Assembly: GCA_038237435.1 (NCBI GenBank) | Contig: JBBRYT010000012.1 | Location: 1 to 64,000, forward strand | From: JACCTI01 sp038237435 | GTDB lineage: Bacteria > Verrucomicrobiota > Verrucomicrobiia > Chthoniobacterales > UBA10450 | Direction of reading: 5' to 3' | DNA length: 64,000 nt | In this document: in pieces, positions 47,304-56,631 of the stretch | How positions within the stretch are numbered: position 1 is the stretch's first letter | Layout: the number at the start of each line of letters is the position of its first letter | Translations under genes and position numbers: made by a program | The notes under the pieces: model-generated | Database searches by the model: none | Seen by the model: only the letters and a program-made list of their open reading frames with translations | Told to the model about the DNA's origin: nothing

Positions 47304-47942
47304 ATGAAAAAGTGCTTGTTGGCTGGGTTTTGCGCTTGTTTGTTGGCGATCGACGCAGAAGCCACGGTTTATACGCTCGCTCCCAGCCCTGCGAACTTAA
47401 ACAATCTCGATCATAATCTGTTTTACACGTGGGGCTTGAACTGGAGCGCGCCGGCTGGGGAGACGATTACCGGTGCGACCCTCTCCTTCAGTCAGATCTG
47501 GGACTGGCAGGTCGAAACGGATGTCTTATTCCTCCACCTTCTGGATACAGCGCCTCTGGGGGTTTCCACCTGGACTGATAATCAAGGCGGTGGCGATTTC
47601 TTCGCGAGCGCGTATTTCAATTCGTTAGGTATCAAGCAGACAAAAATCGGAGAATGGAGCGATCCGAATGGCGGCACATCCGCCAAAGCGCAGAACGTTT
47701 CGTTTGTTTTCGACGCCGCGCAGGTGACGGCGTTGCAGGGTTACGTCAACAGCGCTGGCATAAACGGTTGGGCGCGTTTCGCGATCGGTCTGGACCCGGA
47801 TTGCCACTATTATAACAGCGGGATCAGCTTCATGATTACTACTTCACGGCCGACCGCCGTCCCAGAAGCCGGAAGCGCGGTGCTCCTTCTCGCGATTGCG
47901 TTTGCCACTATCATTTTTCTCCGCCGCCGGACGGCTGCCTAA
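47304..47942 (+). CDS. exosortase substrate with VPEAGS sorting tail
   Basis: A 212-residue secreted protein. The signal peptide (MKKCLLAGFCACLLAIDAEA) is followed by a beta-rich region, then a sorting tail: VPEAGS, a hydrophobic helix, and RRR, the pattern recognised by exosortases. The motif is a variant of PEP/VPDSG. ATG at 47304 is preferred over upstream starts because it begins the signal peptide. The TAA stop sits inside a GCCTAACGAG word. No function beyond surface location can be read. Confidence 0.85.
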   Translation: MKKCLLAGFCACLLAIDAEATVYTLAPSPANLNNLDHNLFYTWGLNWSAPAGETITGATLSFSQIWDWQVETDVLFLHLLDTAPLGVSTWTDNQGGGDFFASAYFNSLGIKQTKIGEWSDPNGGTSAKAQNVSFVFDAAQVTALQGYVNSAGINGWARFAIGLDPDCHYYNSGISFMITTSRPTAVPEAGSAVLLLAIAFATIIFLRRRTAA

Positions 47943-48062
47943 CGAGTCCTACCCGAACAAGTTCGTTAGTCTAAAAAGCTCGAAAGAGTCGCGACTCCGT
48001 TTTCGTTGCGCGCTATGGCATCCACGTGTTACAAAGAGTGCTGCTCGATTTTCGACGCTACG

Positions 48063-48683
48063 ATGCATCCAAGATACTCGCCGGTAATTGTTTCTCTAAC
48101 TCTCAACGCCGCTCTCACGGCTGCGGCTCTCTTAGCGCTCTGTGGGTGCGGCACGACAGCGCGGCCTCCGCTTCCGGAGCAGGCTGCTGCTCCGGCGCAT
48201 GTAACCCTTCAGCCCGGCGATTCGATCCGCCTGAGCTTCTCCGGTGCGCCGGAGCTCAGTCAGTCGCAGAAAATTCGCTCGGACGGGAAATTGAGCCTGC
48301 CGCATGTCGGCGAAGTTCAAGCTTCGGGGAAAAGTATCCCGCAATTGCGGGAGGAATTAATCGCGCTCTTTAAATCGCAATTGACCAACAGCGACGTGGT
48401 TGTAACCCTCGAGAGCGGGATCGCGTTGGTCTACATCCAGGGGTCCGTGGGTCATCCCGGGAAGTTCTCATTCGATCGACCGACCACCATTTTACAGGCA
48501 CTCACTGAAGCGGGTGGAATTAATCAGTTTGGCAACTCTCGGAAGGTGCAGGTCATTCGTCTCATTAATGGTCGTGAACAAACCCAGGTGCTCAATTTAC
48601 GTCCCACTTTCGTCGGCAAAACAACGCGTCCATTTTATGTGCGCGATGGGGATGTGATCGACGTTCCGGCCAGCCCTTTTTAA
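48063..48683 (+). CDS. Wza-like polysaccharide export lipoprotein
   Basis: A ~206-residue outer-membrane export protein. The N terminus has a hydrophobic stretch ending in a Cys (LLALCGC), fitting a lipobox. The poly-export domain begins at HVTLQPGDSIRLSFSGAPELSQSQKIRSDGKLSLPHVGEV and an SLBB-like domain follows (VYIQGSVGHPGKFSF...LTEAGGINQFGN). Partners such as Wzc and Wzx are absent here, so the pathway is split. ATG at 48063 fits the signal sequence better than the upstream one. Confidence 0.85.
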   Translation: MHPRYSPVIVSLTLNAALTAAALLALCGCGTTARPPLPEQAAAPAHVTLQPGDSIRLSFSGAPELSQSQKIRSDGKLSLPHVGEVQASGKSIPQLREELIALFKSQLTNSDVVVTLESGIALVYIQGSVGHPGKFSFDRPTTILQALTEAGGINQFGNSRKVQVIRLINGREQTQVLNLRPTFVGKTTRPFYVRDGDVIDVPASPF

Positions 48684-48728
48684 GCGTAATGCAACTGCCT
48701 CGTGACTGGGGCGTGCGGATGAAGGTGC

Positions 48729-50834
48729 TTGAATTTGAACTTTAGCATTCTGCTGTGTGGCGGTGCGGCTCTATGCAGTGCCGCCCTGGCCCTAGTGGTT
48801 TTCTTTCGAAAGCAGCACTCACTAACCACTTGGTGTTTTAGCGCAGGAATGCTGGTGCTGGCGGCGGAAAGTGCATTCAACGCGCTTAGTTTTGAGAACG
48901 TGACGGGGGGGGCGGTGCGGTGGTGGCAAATGCTTGCGATGGTAGCCAAGTCCTTCCTTCCGGGAATTTGGTTGTGCTTCAGTCTGATTTATTCGCGGGG
49001 CGATTATCGCGAATTTCTCCGGCGCTGGAGACTAGTGATACTGGCAGCGTTTCTTGCGCCCGCCATCCCGCTGTTTTCTTTACAGGGAGATTTTCTCTAC
49101 ATCCATCTCCAGGAGGACGGCAGCCGCTGGATCGAGTTTTACGGAGCAATTAAATTCCTTAACCTCCTGCTACTTGCCGGCGCTTTTCTTGTTCTAACAA
49201 ATCTCGAGAAAACATTCCGCGCTGCGGTGGGAACGATGCAATGGCGCATCAAGTTCATGGTCCTCGGGATCGGGATTATTTTTGGCGCGCGCATCTACAC
49301 TCGTTGCCAGGCGTTGCTTTTTTCCGGACACGGCCTTGGCCTTCTCGATATCGAAAGCGGCGCACTTCTCATCGGGTGCGTGATGATAGGAGTTGGATAT
49401 TCGCGGAGCGGATTTGGCACGGTACAGGTTTATCCTTCGCGGGCCGTCCTGCACACTTCATTCACGGTCTTGCTGGCGGGCGCATATCTATTTTTTGTTG
49501 GCGTGCTGGCGCAAGTGGTCGCGCACAACGGCGGTTCCAGTAGCTTTCAAGCCCAGGCGTTCGTTGTCCTCGTCGGCGTCGCATTCCTCGCAGTCCTTCT
49601 TCTTTCGGCACGATTACGGCAAACCACGCGCTACTTTGTTAGCCGACATTTTAAGAGGCCCGAGCACGATTTTCGTCAAGTTTGGACGGCCTTCACCCAT
49701 TCTGTTTCCAGCGTTGGCGACCAAGCGCGGATGAGCGATGCGGCGGCAAAACTTCTTTCGCAAACATTCAATGCGCTTTCGGTTTCAATCTGGCTTTTTG
49801 ACGAAAGTACACAGCGACTGGCGTTGGTTGCGTCCACTGCGCAATCGTCAACCTTAGCCGACGAGGTCGCGATTCTTCCCGCAAGTGACTTTGATTCGCC
49901 TCCGACTAGTTCGCGTCCACTCGATCTGGAAAAGGCGAACGAAAAATGGGCCGCAACATTGCGCCGCGCTGCGGCTGCGATTTTTCATCAAGGCGGCCAT
50001 AGGCTGTGCGTTCCGTTGCTCGCACGCGACCGGTGGTTGGGCGTCGTCATTCTGGCCGACCGCGTGGGCGGGGTGCCCTATACGATTGAAGAGATTGACT
50101 TGCTGCAATGTGTTGGCGATCAGCTAGCCGCCGGTTTATTGAACGGCCGCCTGACAGCGGAGATTTTGCAGGGGAGGGAGCTTGAAGCCTTTCGGACCAT
50201 GTCCACTTTTTTCGTGCATGATCTTAAGAACGCCGCCTCCACCTTGACGCTAACTTTGGAAAACCTGCCGATCCATTTCGATGATCCTGCGTTTCGTGAA
50301 GATGCGTTGCGGGGAATCGGAAAGACCGTTTCTCGGATAAATCATCTAATTGAGCGTCTAGGAGTTTTGCGACAGACACTAGCGGTCGACGGGGTCGCAG
50401 TTGATCTCAACTCGGTTGTAGAACAAACGCTGGGAGACATCACTCCAACGTCGGAAGTAGAATTGGAAAAGGACTTGCATCCTGTTCCGCAAGTCATGGC
50501 CGATCGGGATCAACTGCATAGCGTTTTTACTAATCTGGTCCTCAATGCGCGTGACGCTGTTTTGCCGAAAGGCCGGGTTAGCGTCCAAACCGGTACGCGC
50601 AATGGTTGGGCGGTCGTGACCGTGACTGACAACGGTTGTGGAATGAGTGCCGCGTTCGTGCGTGATTCGCTCTTTCGTCCATTTAAGACCACAAAGAAAA
50701 ACGGATTGGGCATCGGAATGTTTCAATCGAAAATGATCGTGGAAGCGCATGGCGGAAATATTCAGGTCGAAAGTGAAACCGGCGCCGGCACCACTTTTCG
50801 CGTATTGTTGCCGCTGCAGATGAAAGGCTCATGA
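48729..50834 (+). CDS. prsK: PrsK, PEP-CTERM/exosortase-system histidine kinase
   Basis: A 701-residue kinase with about eight N-terminal membrane helices (~5-310), a GAF-like domain (~335-475), and a kinase core whose H box is VHDLKNAASTL near 500. ATPase motifs are NLVLNARDAVLPKG, DNGCGMS and GLGIGMFQSK. This layout matches PrsK, the sensor of the exosortase/EPS regulon. Start is TTG. Its last codons overlap the prsR ATG (ATGA), so the pair are coupled. Confidence 0.92.
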   Translation: MNLNFSILLCGGAALCSAALALVVFFRKQHSLTTWCFSAGMLVLAAESAFNALSFENVTGGAVRWWQMLAMVAKSFLPGIWLCFSLIYSRGDYREFLRRWRLVILAAFLAPAIPLFSLQGDFLYIHLQEDGSRWIEFYGAIKFLNLLLLAGAFLVLTNLEKTFRAAVGTMQWRIKFMVLGIGIIFGARIYTRCQALLFSGHGLGLLDIESGALLIGCVMIGVGYSRSGFGTVQVYPSRAVLHTSFTVLLAGAYLFFVGVLAQVVAHNGGSSSFQAQAFVVLVGVAFLAVLLLSARLRQTTRYFVSRHFKRPEHDFRQVWTAFTHSVSSVGDQARMSDAAAKLLSQTFNALSVSIWLFDESTQRLALVASTAQSSTLADEVAILPASDFDSPPTSSRPLDLEKANEKWAATLRRAAAAIFHQGGHRLCVPLLARDRWLGVVILADRVGGVPYTIEEIDLLQCVGDQLAAGLLNGRLTAEILQGRELEAFRTMSTFFVHDLKNAASTLTLTLENLPIHFDDPAFREDALRGIGKTVSRINHLIERLGVLRQTLAVDGVAVDLNSVVEQTLGDITPTSEVELEKDLHPVPQVMADRDQLHSVFTNLVLNARDAVLPKGRVSVQTGTRNGWAVVTVTDNGCGMSAAFVRDSLFRPFKTTKKNGLGIGMFQSKMIVEAHGGNIQVESETGAGTTFRVLLPLQMKGS

Positions 50835-52195
50835 AACCGACGGTCCTCATAGTTGATGACGACGAAGAGATTCGTACCCAGATGAAATGGGCTCTGAGTC
50901 AGGATTACGAAGTGAGCTTTGCCGAAAACAGGCCGGCTGCGGTCGAGATCTTCCGCACTACGTCCCCAGTTATTACTTTGCTTGATTTGGGGTTGCCGCC
51001 GCATCCGAACGATGCTGACGAAGGACTGGCGACGTTAGGCGATATACTGAGCCGAGACGAATCGGCCAAAGTCATCATCATTTCCGGGCAAGGCGATAAA
51101 ACAAACGCACTCAAAGCGGTCGGCGCGGGCGCCTACGATTTTCTTTGCAAACCGATCGAGGTCGAGGAGCTGCGCCTGTTGCTGAAACGATGCGTCTACG
51201 TCGCGAGTTTGGAGAAGGAATATCGCGAGATGCAGGCGATTGCTCGTCCGAACGTTTTCGAAGACATGCTCGGCACAAGCGCGCAAATGCAGGGCGTTTT
51301 TTCCTACATCAAAAAGGTCGCCAGCACTACAGCGCCTGTCCTTTTATTAGGCGAGAGTGGTACCGGCAAGGAAATGGCCGCGCTCGCCATTCATCGGCGT
51401 GGAGCGCGGAAGGACGGACCGTTCATTCCCATCAACTGCAACGCGATTCCAGAGAATCTGCTCGAGAGCGAGTTATTCGGTCACGAGAAAGGAGCCTTTA
51501 CGGGCGCGCACATGCAGCGGAAAGGCCTGGTGGAGAACGCCACCGGCGGGACTCTGTTCCTCGACGAAATCGGTGACCTTCCGTCTTCGGTGCAAGTGAA
51601 GCTTCTGCGGTATCTGCAGGAGCAACGTTTTACGCGCGTTGGTGGCCGGCAGGAATTGGAGGGGGACGCGCGCGTTATTGCCGCGACCAATGCGAATCTG
51701 GAGCAGTCAATTACCACAGGGAAATTTCGCGAAGATCTTTACTTTCGCCTCGCGGTAGTTGTGATCAAACTTCCGCCGCTGCGCGAACGGACGGACGACA
51801 CGGTGTTGCTCGCGCGAGAATTCCTGCAGCGTTACGGCGTCCAGAATGATCGGCCGAATCTGTCCTTTTCACCGGGAGCTTTGCGCGCCCTGAACACGCA
51901 CCCCTGGCCGGGTAACGTGCGCGAGTTGCAAAACCGGGTGAAGCGGGCCGTCATCATGGCAGATGGGAAACGGATCACCGAAAAAGATCTGGAATTAGCC
52001 GGCGTGGGCGGCTTGTCGCGCGCTACCCTGAAAGAAGTGCGCGAAAGTGTGGAACGCGACCTCGTTCAACAAGCGCTCAAACGGCACTTCGGCAAAATAA
52101 GTTCAGCCGCGGCCGAACTTGGTATTAGTCGTCCCACCTTTTACGAGCTGATGGAGAAACTCGGGGTCGATCGCAGCGCAGCCAAAGCAGAATGA
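50831..52195 (+). CDS. prsR: PrsR, sigma-54-dependent response regulator
   Basis: A 454-residue NtrC-type activator. The receiver has phospho-acceptor Asp52 (LLDLGLPP). The AAA+ domain has the Walker A GESGTGKE near 174, the sigma-54-contact GAFTGA near 219, Walker B GTLFLDEIGDL, and the R-finger region (FREDLYFRL). The C terminus is a Fis-type HTH (SSAAAELGISRPTFYELMEKLG). It acts at GG-N10-GC promoters; two tandem good ones lie downstream at 55624 and 56565. Confidence 0.96.
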   Translation: MKPTVLIVDDDEEIRTQMKWALSQDYEVSFAENRPAAVEIFRTTSPVITLLDLGLPPHPNDADEGLATLGDILSRDESAKVIIISGQGDKTNALKAVGAGAYDFLCKPIEVEELRLLLKRCVYVASLEKEYREMQAIARPNVFEDMLGTSAQMQGVFSYIKKVASTTAPVLLLGESGTGKEMAALAIHRRGARKDGPFIPINCNAIPENLLESELFGHEKGAFTGAHMQRKGLVENATGGTLFLDEIGDLPSSVQVKLLRYLQEQRFTRVGGRQELEGDARVIAATNANLEQSITTGKFREDLYFRLAVVVIKLPPLRERTDDTVLLAREFLQRYGVQNDRPNLSFSPGALRALNTHPWPGNVRELQNRVKRAVIMADGKRITEKDLELAGVGGLSRATLKEVRESVERDLVQQALKRHFGKISSAAAELGISRPTFYELMEKLGVDRSAAKAE

Positions 52196-52236
52196 GCTTT
52201 CCCGCTCGCGCGGCTTAGCTCATCTTCTGCACAGCG

Positions 52237-55200
52237 ATGAATAGATTCCGTAAGATTTTCCTTCAAACACTGCTTGTTCTCTTAGTCGCAGCCCTAAGCT
52301 CGAGCTGCTCGGCGCAGGCAAAAAAGGGCCGCGCGCTTCATCGAGCGGAAGAATACTTCAAAGCAGGCGATTACGAAAAGGCGAAGCTCGAATACACCAA
52401 CGTTTTGCGCTTAGATCCGAAGGACGCCGACGCGTTTCTGAAGGTCGGCACGATATGGTTAGAGGAAGGCGCACCCTTGCGAGCGGGTCCATTTCTGATG
52501 CGCGCGAAAGACCTTGCGCCCGGACGCGCGGAAGCCAGGACCAAGCTGGGCGAAGTTTATATCGCACTGTCTGGCCTCGCGGAAGCCCGCAAAGAAGCTT
52601 TGGAAGCTCTTAAGCTCGAGCCGGGGAATGAGGATGCGCTGTTAATTCTAGCTGACGTGGCCAGATCGAAAGAAGAAATTGCCCAGGCAGAAGAATTTCT
52701 TGGAAAGAGCGCCGGGCGAGAGACAGTGAAACTTCACCTCACCGCGGCAACTCTAAGCCTGCGTAAAGCCGATCTGCCCGCAATGGAAGCGGAGTTGCAG
52801 CGTGCGATCGCGCTCGATCCCAAGGCTTGGGTCGCGTATCTCTCCCTCGCTCGCTTTCACCTTATGCGAAACGATCGCGTAAGTGCGGACAAAGAGTTCA
52901 AGCTCGCCGCCGATCTGGCTCCGCCCAGAGCCCCAGCGCAGATCATGTATAGCGAGTTTAAGGCACAGTCGGGTGCACCGGAGGAAGCCGTCGCTTACCT
53001 TAATGAAATTCTGAAGAAGGCACCGGATTATCTGCCGGGCTGGATCATTCTAGCGAAAATAACCGGGGCAAAAAATATTGATCAAGCGCTCGCGCTTCTC
53101 GACAACGTATTTCGCCGAGACAATCAAAATTTCGAGGCGCGCATGCTAGAAGCTGATGAATATCTCCTGAAGGGGGATGCGAAAAAGGCGATTGATTCGC
53201 TCAAACAGACCGAGTCGAATTATCCGAAAATTCCCATGGTAAAAGTGGCGTTGGCGCGAGCGTGGGTGCAAAGCGGCGACCTTGCACAAGCTTTGCCTTA
53301 TTTGGAACAAGCGATCGCTCTGGCACCCAATTACGCCGACGCGATTCTTCTCCAGGCCGAGATTAATCTTCGCCTCGGCAACAATTCCGCCGTCGTGACC
53401 GCGATGGAGGATTTTGTAAAGGCCAACCCCACGTCGGATCGCGGTCAGGTGGTGCTGGCCGACGCCTATCGTGCTCTCGGACGCTACGACGATTCAGCCG
53501 CAATTTTGCGCCAGCAAATCGCCGCCAACCCTAACCAAGCTCAACCGTACCTCATGCTCGGGTTGTTAGATCGACAACAGGGGAAGAAGGCAGAGGCACG
53601 TCAGAATTTTGAAAAAGGGTATGACCTATCGGAGAACAAATTATCCGCAGCGAATCAACTGATCGAGATGGATATTGAGGCCAAAGACTTTGCAGCTGCC
53701 TTGCAACGGATCACGCCCGCACTCGAGAGGTATCCGAATGAACCCGCTTTGCATTTGCTTGAAGGGAAGATTTACGCCGCCCAACAACTTTGGGATCGCG
53801 CTGAAACCGCGCTGCTTAAAGTGCTTGAAGTGAATGCGAACGTTCCCGCCGCTTACGAGTTGCTTGTCTCGGTCTATATTAACGAACAAAAACTCCCGGA
53901 GGCTTCGAAACAGCTGGAGGCTTTTATGGCCAAGAGTCCTGAGAACGCCGGAGCGCTCATGACACTGGCGCTCGTTTATGCACAGATGAAAGATTACGCG
54001 AAAGCCCGGGAAGCTTACGAAAGATTACTTGTTCTTAAGCCCGACAACGCGGTGGCGGCAAATAATCTCGCCTACATCTATGCCGACGAACTCAAGCAAC
54101 TCGACAAGGCACAGGACTGGGCAAGCAAAGCGCATAGTGCCGATCCAAATAATCCGGCGATCACTGACACGTTAGGCTGGATTCTGTATCGCGCCGGCGA
54201 CTATCGGCAGGCGCAAAATTTATTGAAAGAAGCCGCTGATAAGATGCGCAACGAGCCGGAAGTGCAATACCACTTGGCGATGGCCAGCTATATGATGGGT
54301 GACACCAAGACGGCGCTGACAGGCTTCGAAGCGGCCGCGCTCGCTCCACAGGATTTTTCCGGGAAAGAGGAAGCGAAGAAGCGCCTCACCTTACTGAAAG
54401 AAGGAAATAGCGCCGGCGATGCCAGTGTCGAACAGTTGGAAGGACTGGTGAAACAGCAACCGAACGATCCTGTCGCGTTGGCCAAGCTGGCCGAGGTTTA
54501 TGAACGCCAAGGAGCAGCGGATAAAGCGGCCAGCTATTACGAGCAGGCGATCAAAGCAAATCCCAAATTGCCGGCGCCGATGATGAAACTGGCGGAATTG
54601 TACGCTGGCCCTTTGGCGAAGAAAGATCGTGCACTGGAGTTGGCGAAAAAAGCGCGAGATTTAACTCCCGGCGATGCCCATACCACAGCTATCGTTGGGC
54701 GACTCGCTTTCCATGCTGGAAACTATGCATGGGCCTATAGCCTCCTCCAGGAAGCATCACGGCAGTTGGCCACTGATCCCGACGTTCAAAAAGATTTCGC
54801 CTGGTCCGCCTACAGCTTGGGAAAGATTGCCGAGGCGAGGCAGACCATGGAACGAATCGCGAAGCTTCCGGAGAGCAGCCAAAGCGGCGAAGCGAAAACG
54901 TTCCTCAATCTCACTAACCCTGACGCCGCGAATCTGGATGTTTCGAGCCTTCAGGCGGAAGCGGAGCGGGCCCTGCAACAGGATCCCACGTATGTGCCCG
55001 CTTTGATCGTCCAAGCGAACCTGGCGATGAAACGTGGAGATACGGCAACAGCCGGAAAAACATATGAGAAAATTTTGGAGAGGTTCCCCGATTTCTCGCT
55101 CGCGCAAAAAGGCCTCGCGCGCCTCTACCTGAATGACCCCTCCAAACGACCAAAAGCCTACGAACTTGCAACGGCTGCCCGCAGAGTTTTGCCCGATGAT

Positions 55201-55455
55201 GCGGAGGTTGCAAATACGTTGGCCGAAGCTAGTTACTATAAAAAAGAGTACGCTAGAGCTGTTCAACTTTACCAAGAGACGGATCGGAAAAGGCCATTGG
55301 ATGCTACGAGCCTGTATTACATGGGAATGTCGCAATTCCAGTTGCGGCAGACCAACGATGGCAGAGCAACCCTTGAGCGAGCATTAAAGGGCGGACTGAC
55401 CGATCCGCTCGCGACCGAAGCGCAAAAGACTTTAGCGACGCCTCCTCCAAAATGA
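52237..55455 (+). CDS. prsT: PrsT, TPR-repeat lipoprotein of the exosortase system
   Basis: A 1072-residue lipoprotein: signal peptide ending in the lipobox LSSSC near 24, then about 20 tetratricopeptide repeats (for example EEYFKAGDYEKAKLEYTNVLRLDPKDADAF). PrsT proteins occur in PEP-CTERM/EPS loci and probably scaffold the export machinery at the outer membrane. A DUF-like break occurs near ~730-750. It follows prsR by 41 bp and is likely in the same operon. Confidence 0.92.
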   Translation: MNRFRKIFLQTLLVLLVAALSSSCSAQAKKGRALHRAEEYFKAGDYEKAKLEYTNVLRLDPKDADAFLKVGTIWLEEGAPLRAGPFLMRAKDLAPGRAEARTKLGEVYIALSGLAEARKEALEALKLEPGNEDALLILADVARSKEEIAQAEEFLGKSAGRETVKLHLTAATLSLRKADLPAMEAELQRAIALDPKAWVAYLSLARFHLMRNDRVSADKEFKLAADLAPPRAPAQIMYSEFKAQSGAPEEAVAYLNEILKKAPDYLPGWIILAKITGAKNIDQALALLDNVFRRDNQNFEARMLEADEYLLKGDAKKAIDSLKQTESNYPKIPMVKVALARAWVQSGDLAQALPYLEQAIALAPNYADAILLQAEINLRLGNNSAVVTAMEDFVKANPTSDRGQVVLADAYRALGRYDDSAAILRQQIAANPNQAQPYLMLGLLDRQQGKKAEARQNFEKGYDLSENKLSAANQLIEMDIEAKDFAAALQRITPALERYPNEPALHLLEGKIYAAQQLWDRAETALLKVLEVNANVPAAYELLVSVYINEQKLPEASKQLEAFMAKSPENAGALMTLALVYAQMKDYAKAREAYERLLVLKPDNAVAANNLAYIYADELKQLDKAQDWASKAHSADPNNPAITDTLGWILYRAGDYRQAQNLLKEAADKMRNEPEVQYHLAMASYMMGDTKTALTGFEAAALAPQDFSGKEEAKKRLTLLKEGNSAGDASVEQLEGLVKQQPNDPVALAKLAEVYERQGAADKAASYYEQAIKANPKLPAPMMKLAELYAGPLAKKDRALELAKKARDLTPGDAHTTAIVGRLAFHAGNYAWAYSLLQEASRQLATDPDVQKDFAWSAYSLGKIAEARQTMERIAKLPESSQSGEAKTFLNLTNPDAANLDVSSLQAEAERALQQDPTYVPALIVQANLAMKRGDTATAGKTYEKILERFPDFSLAQKGLARLYLNDPSKRPKAYELATAARRVLPDDAEVANTLAEASYYKKEYARAVQLYQETDRKRPLDATSLYYMGMSQFQLRQTNDGRATLERALKGGLTDPLATEAQKTLATPPPK

Positions 55456-55520
55456 CCGACGGGATGCTGCTGCGACAGGTTGCTGTGATTGTCGCGTTCA
55501 GGAATGGTCGAGTGAGCAAC

Positions 55521-55535
55521 GTCGGGAAAGCTTAC
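55521..55535 (+). promoter_or_regulatory. candidate PrsR upstream activating site, copy A
   Basis: GTCGGGAAAGCTTAC, 105 bp before the GG of the sigma-54 promoter. Copy B at 56463 (12 of 15 positions identical) is 104 bp before its GG. Position and conservation suggest the activator binding site. Confidence 0.5.
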
Positions 55536-55624
55536 GATTTTGCCAACAAGCGACTCCTCTCTACAAAATTTTTAAATTATGCATATACCTACCCATCAAT
55601 GCTTTGTGAGCCATCCCCTTTCGG

Positions 55625-55641
55625 TGGCATACCCCGTGCTA
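55625..55641 (+). promoter_or_regulatory. sigma-54 promoter of LPEGGS substrate A
   Basis: TGGCATACCCCGTGCTA: GG at 55626-55627 and GC at 55638-55639, spaced by 10 bp; TGGCAT is close to the consensus -24. The predicted start is about 70 bp before the ATG at 55721. Confidence 0.65.
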
Positions 55642-55720
55642 TCTGTTTCGTGAAAACTTAGTCCTCGCAGGCAACTTCGAGAACCCCAACGCGAAAAAAA
55701 TTACTAACCCCACAAACAAA

Positions 55721-56350
55721 ATGAAAATATCGACAACTATCCTATCACTTCTCGTGACTGGGCTCCTCAGCTGTGGACTAATGGCACCGCAGGCCAGAGC
55801 CGTTCAGATCACGGGCGCAATCAACTTCACTGGATCCGGGAGCGCCACGCAAACCGGTAGCGGAGCGGGCCAATCTACCGCGATCCACTTCAATAATCCT
55901 TTTTCGGTTATTGGTGGAGTTGGCAGCTACACTGGAACAACAGGCAGTTCAGCCACGTTTACCGACTTTACTTTCACCGGAAACGGCACCTTCAACAACG
56001 CTACGTTAGTTGGATCGCCGATTCTTAATGAGTGGTCATTTACGTTTAACGGAAGGACCTATTCCTTCGACCTATTTGCTGTCGACCCAGCTAATAGTCA
56101 GGCAAACGCCTCTAGCATTAGCTTACAGGGCACGGGGATCTTGAGAATTACCGACGGTGCCAGTTTGGGCGGCGTCCATTTCGATCCCACCTCCGGCTCC
56201 TTCGCGCTCTCCGGCGCGGGAAGCAATTTTCAGTTCACATTCCTTAATGCCAGCAGCTCTGCCTTGCCGGAAGGCGGCTCAGCTTTGGCACTCCTGGGCG
56301 TATCTCTGCTTGGCTTGGAGATCTTCCGCCGCCGACTGGTCCGCGCGTAA
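55721..56350 (+). CDS. exosortase substrate A (LPEGGS tail)
   Basis: A 209-residue secreted protein. Signal peptide at 1-27 (LLVTGLLSCGLMAPQARA), beta-rich Gly/Ser/Thr/Asn-rich mature part starting VQITGAINFTGSG, and the sorting tail LPEGGS, hydrophobic helix, then FRRRL. A close paralogue lies 281 bp downstream. A sigma-54 promoter and UAS are upstream and a strong terminator downstream, so it is a self-contained unit. Function: surface/EPS-matrix protein by family. Confidence 0.88.
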   Translation: MKISTTILSLLVTGLLSCGLMAPQARAVQITGAINFTGSGSATQTGSGAGQSTAIHFNNPFSVIGGVGSYTGTTGSSATFTDFTFTGNGTFNNATLVGSPILNEWSFTFNGRTYSFDLFAVDPANSQANASSISLQGTGILRITDGASLGGVHFDPTSGSFALSGAGSNFQFTFLNASSSALPEGGSALALLGVSLLGLEIFRRRLVRA

Positions 56351-56374
56351 CGAACCTCAAAATCTAAAAATCCG

Positions 56375-56411
56375 CCGGGCAGAGAAGAGATTCTCTGCCC
56401 GGTTTTTTTTT
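56375..56411 (+). terminator. intrinsic terminator of substrate A
   Basis: A perfect 12-bp stem (CCGGGCAGAGAA / TTCTCTGCCCGG), GAGA loop and nine T residues. A near copy follows substrate B. Confidence 0.92.
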
Positions 56412-56462
56412 GATGCGAAGTCCGATGCAAAGTAATGCCGTAAAGGTCTCTGTGGGGCCATT

Positions 56463-56477
56463 GTCGGAAAGTCTTAC
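56463..56477 (+). promoter_or_regulatory. candidate PrsR upstream activating site, copy B
   Basis: GTCGGAAAGTCTTAC, followed by ACAAT. It lies 104 bp before the GG of the second sigma-54 promoter. Confidence 0.5.
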
Positions 56478-56565
56478 ACAATCCCGATACCCGTCTAAAA
56501 AATTCCGGTGTCTTGGTATTTTTAACCGTCTCCAGCTCAATTGTTTGTGCGTTGTGCTCGAAGTT

Positions 56566-56582
56566 TGGCACCGCCTCTGCTT
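56566..56582 (+). promoter_or_regulatory. sigma-54 promoter of LPEGGS substrate B
   Basis: TGGCACCGCCTCTGCTT, with TGGCAC exactly the -24 consensus, GG at 56567-56568 and GC at 56579-56580. The predicted start is about 40 bp before the ATG at 56632. Confidence 0.75.
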
Positions 56583-56631
56583 AAGCTCTCGCTGAAGATC
56601 GTCACATCTACGGTTTGCAGGGACTAATAAA

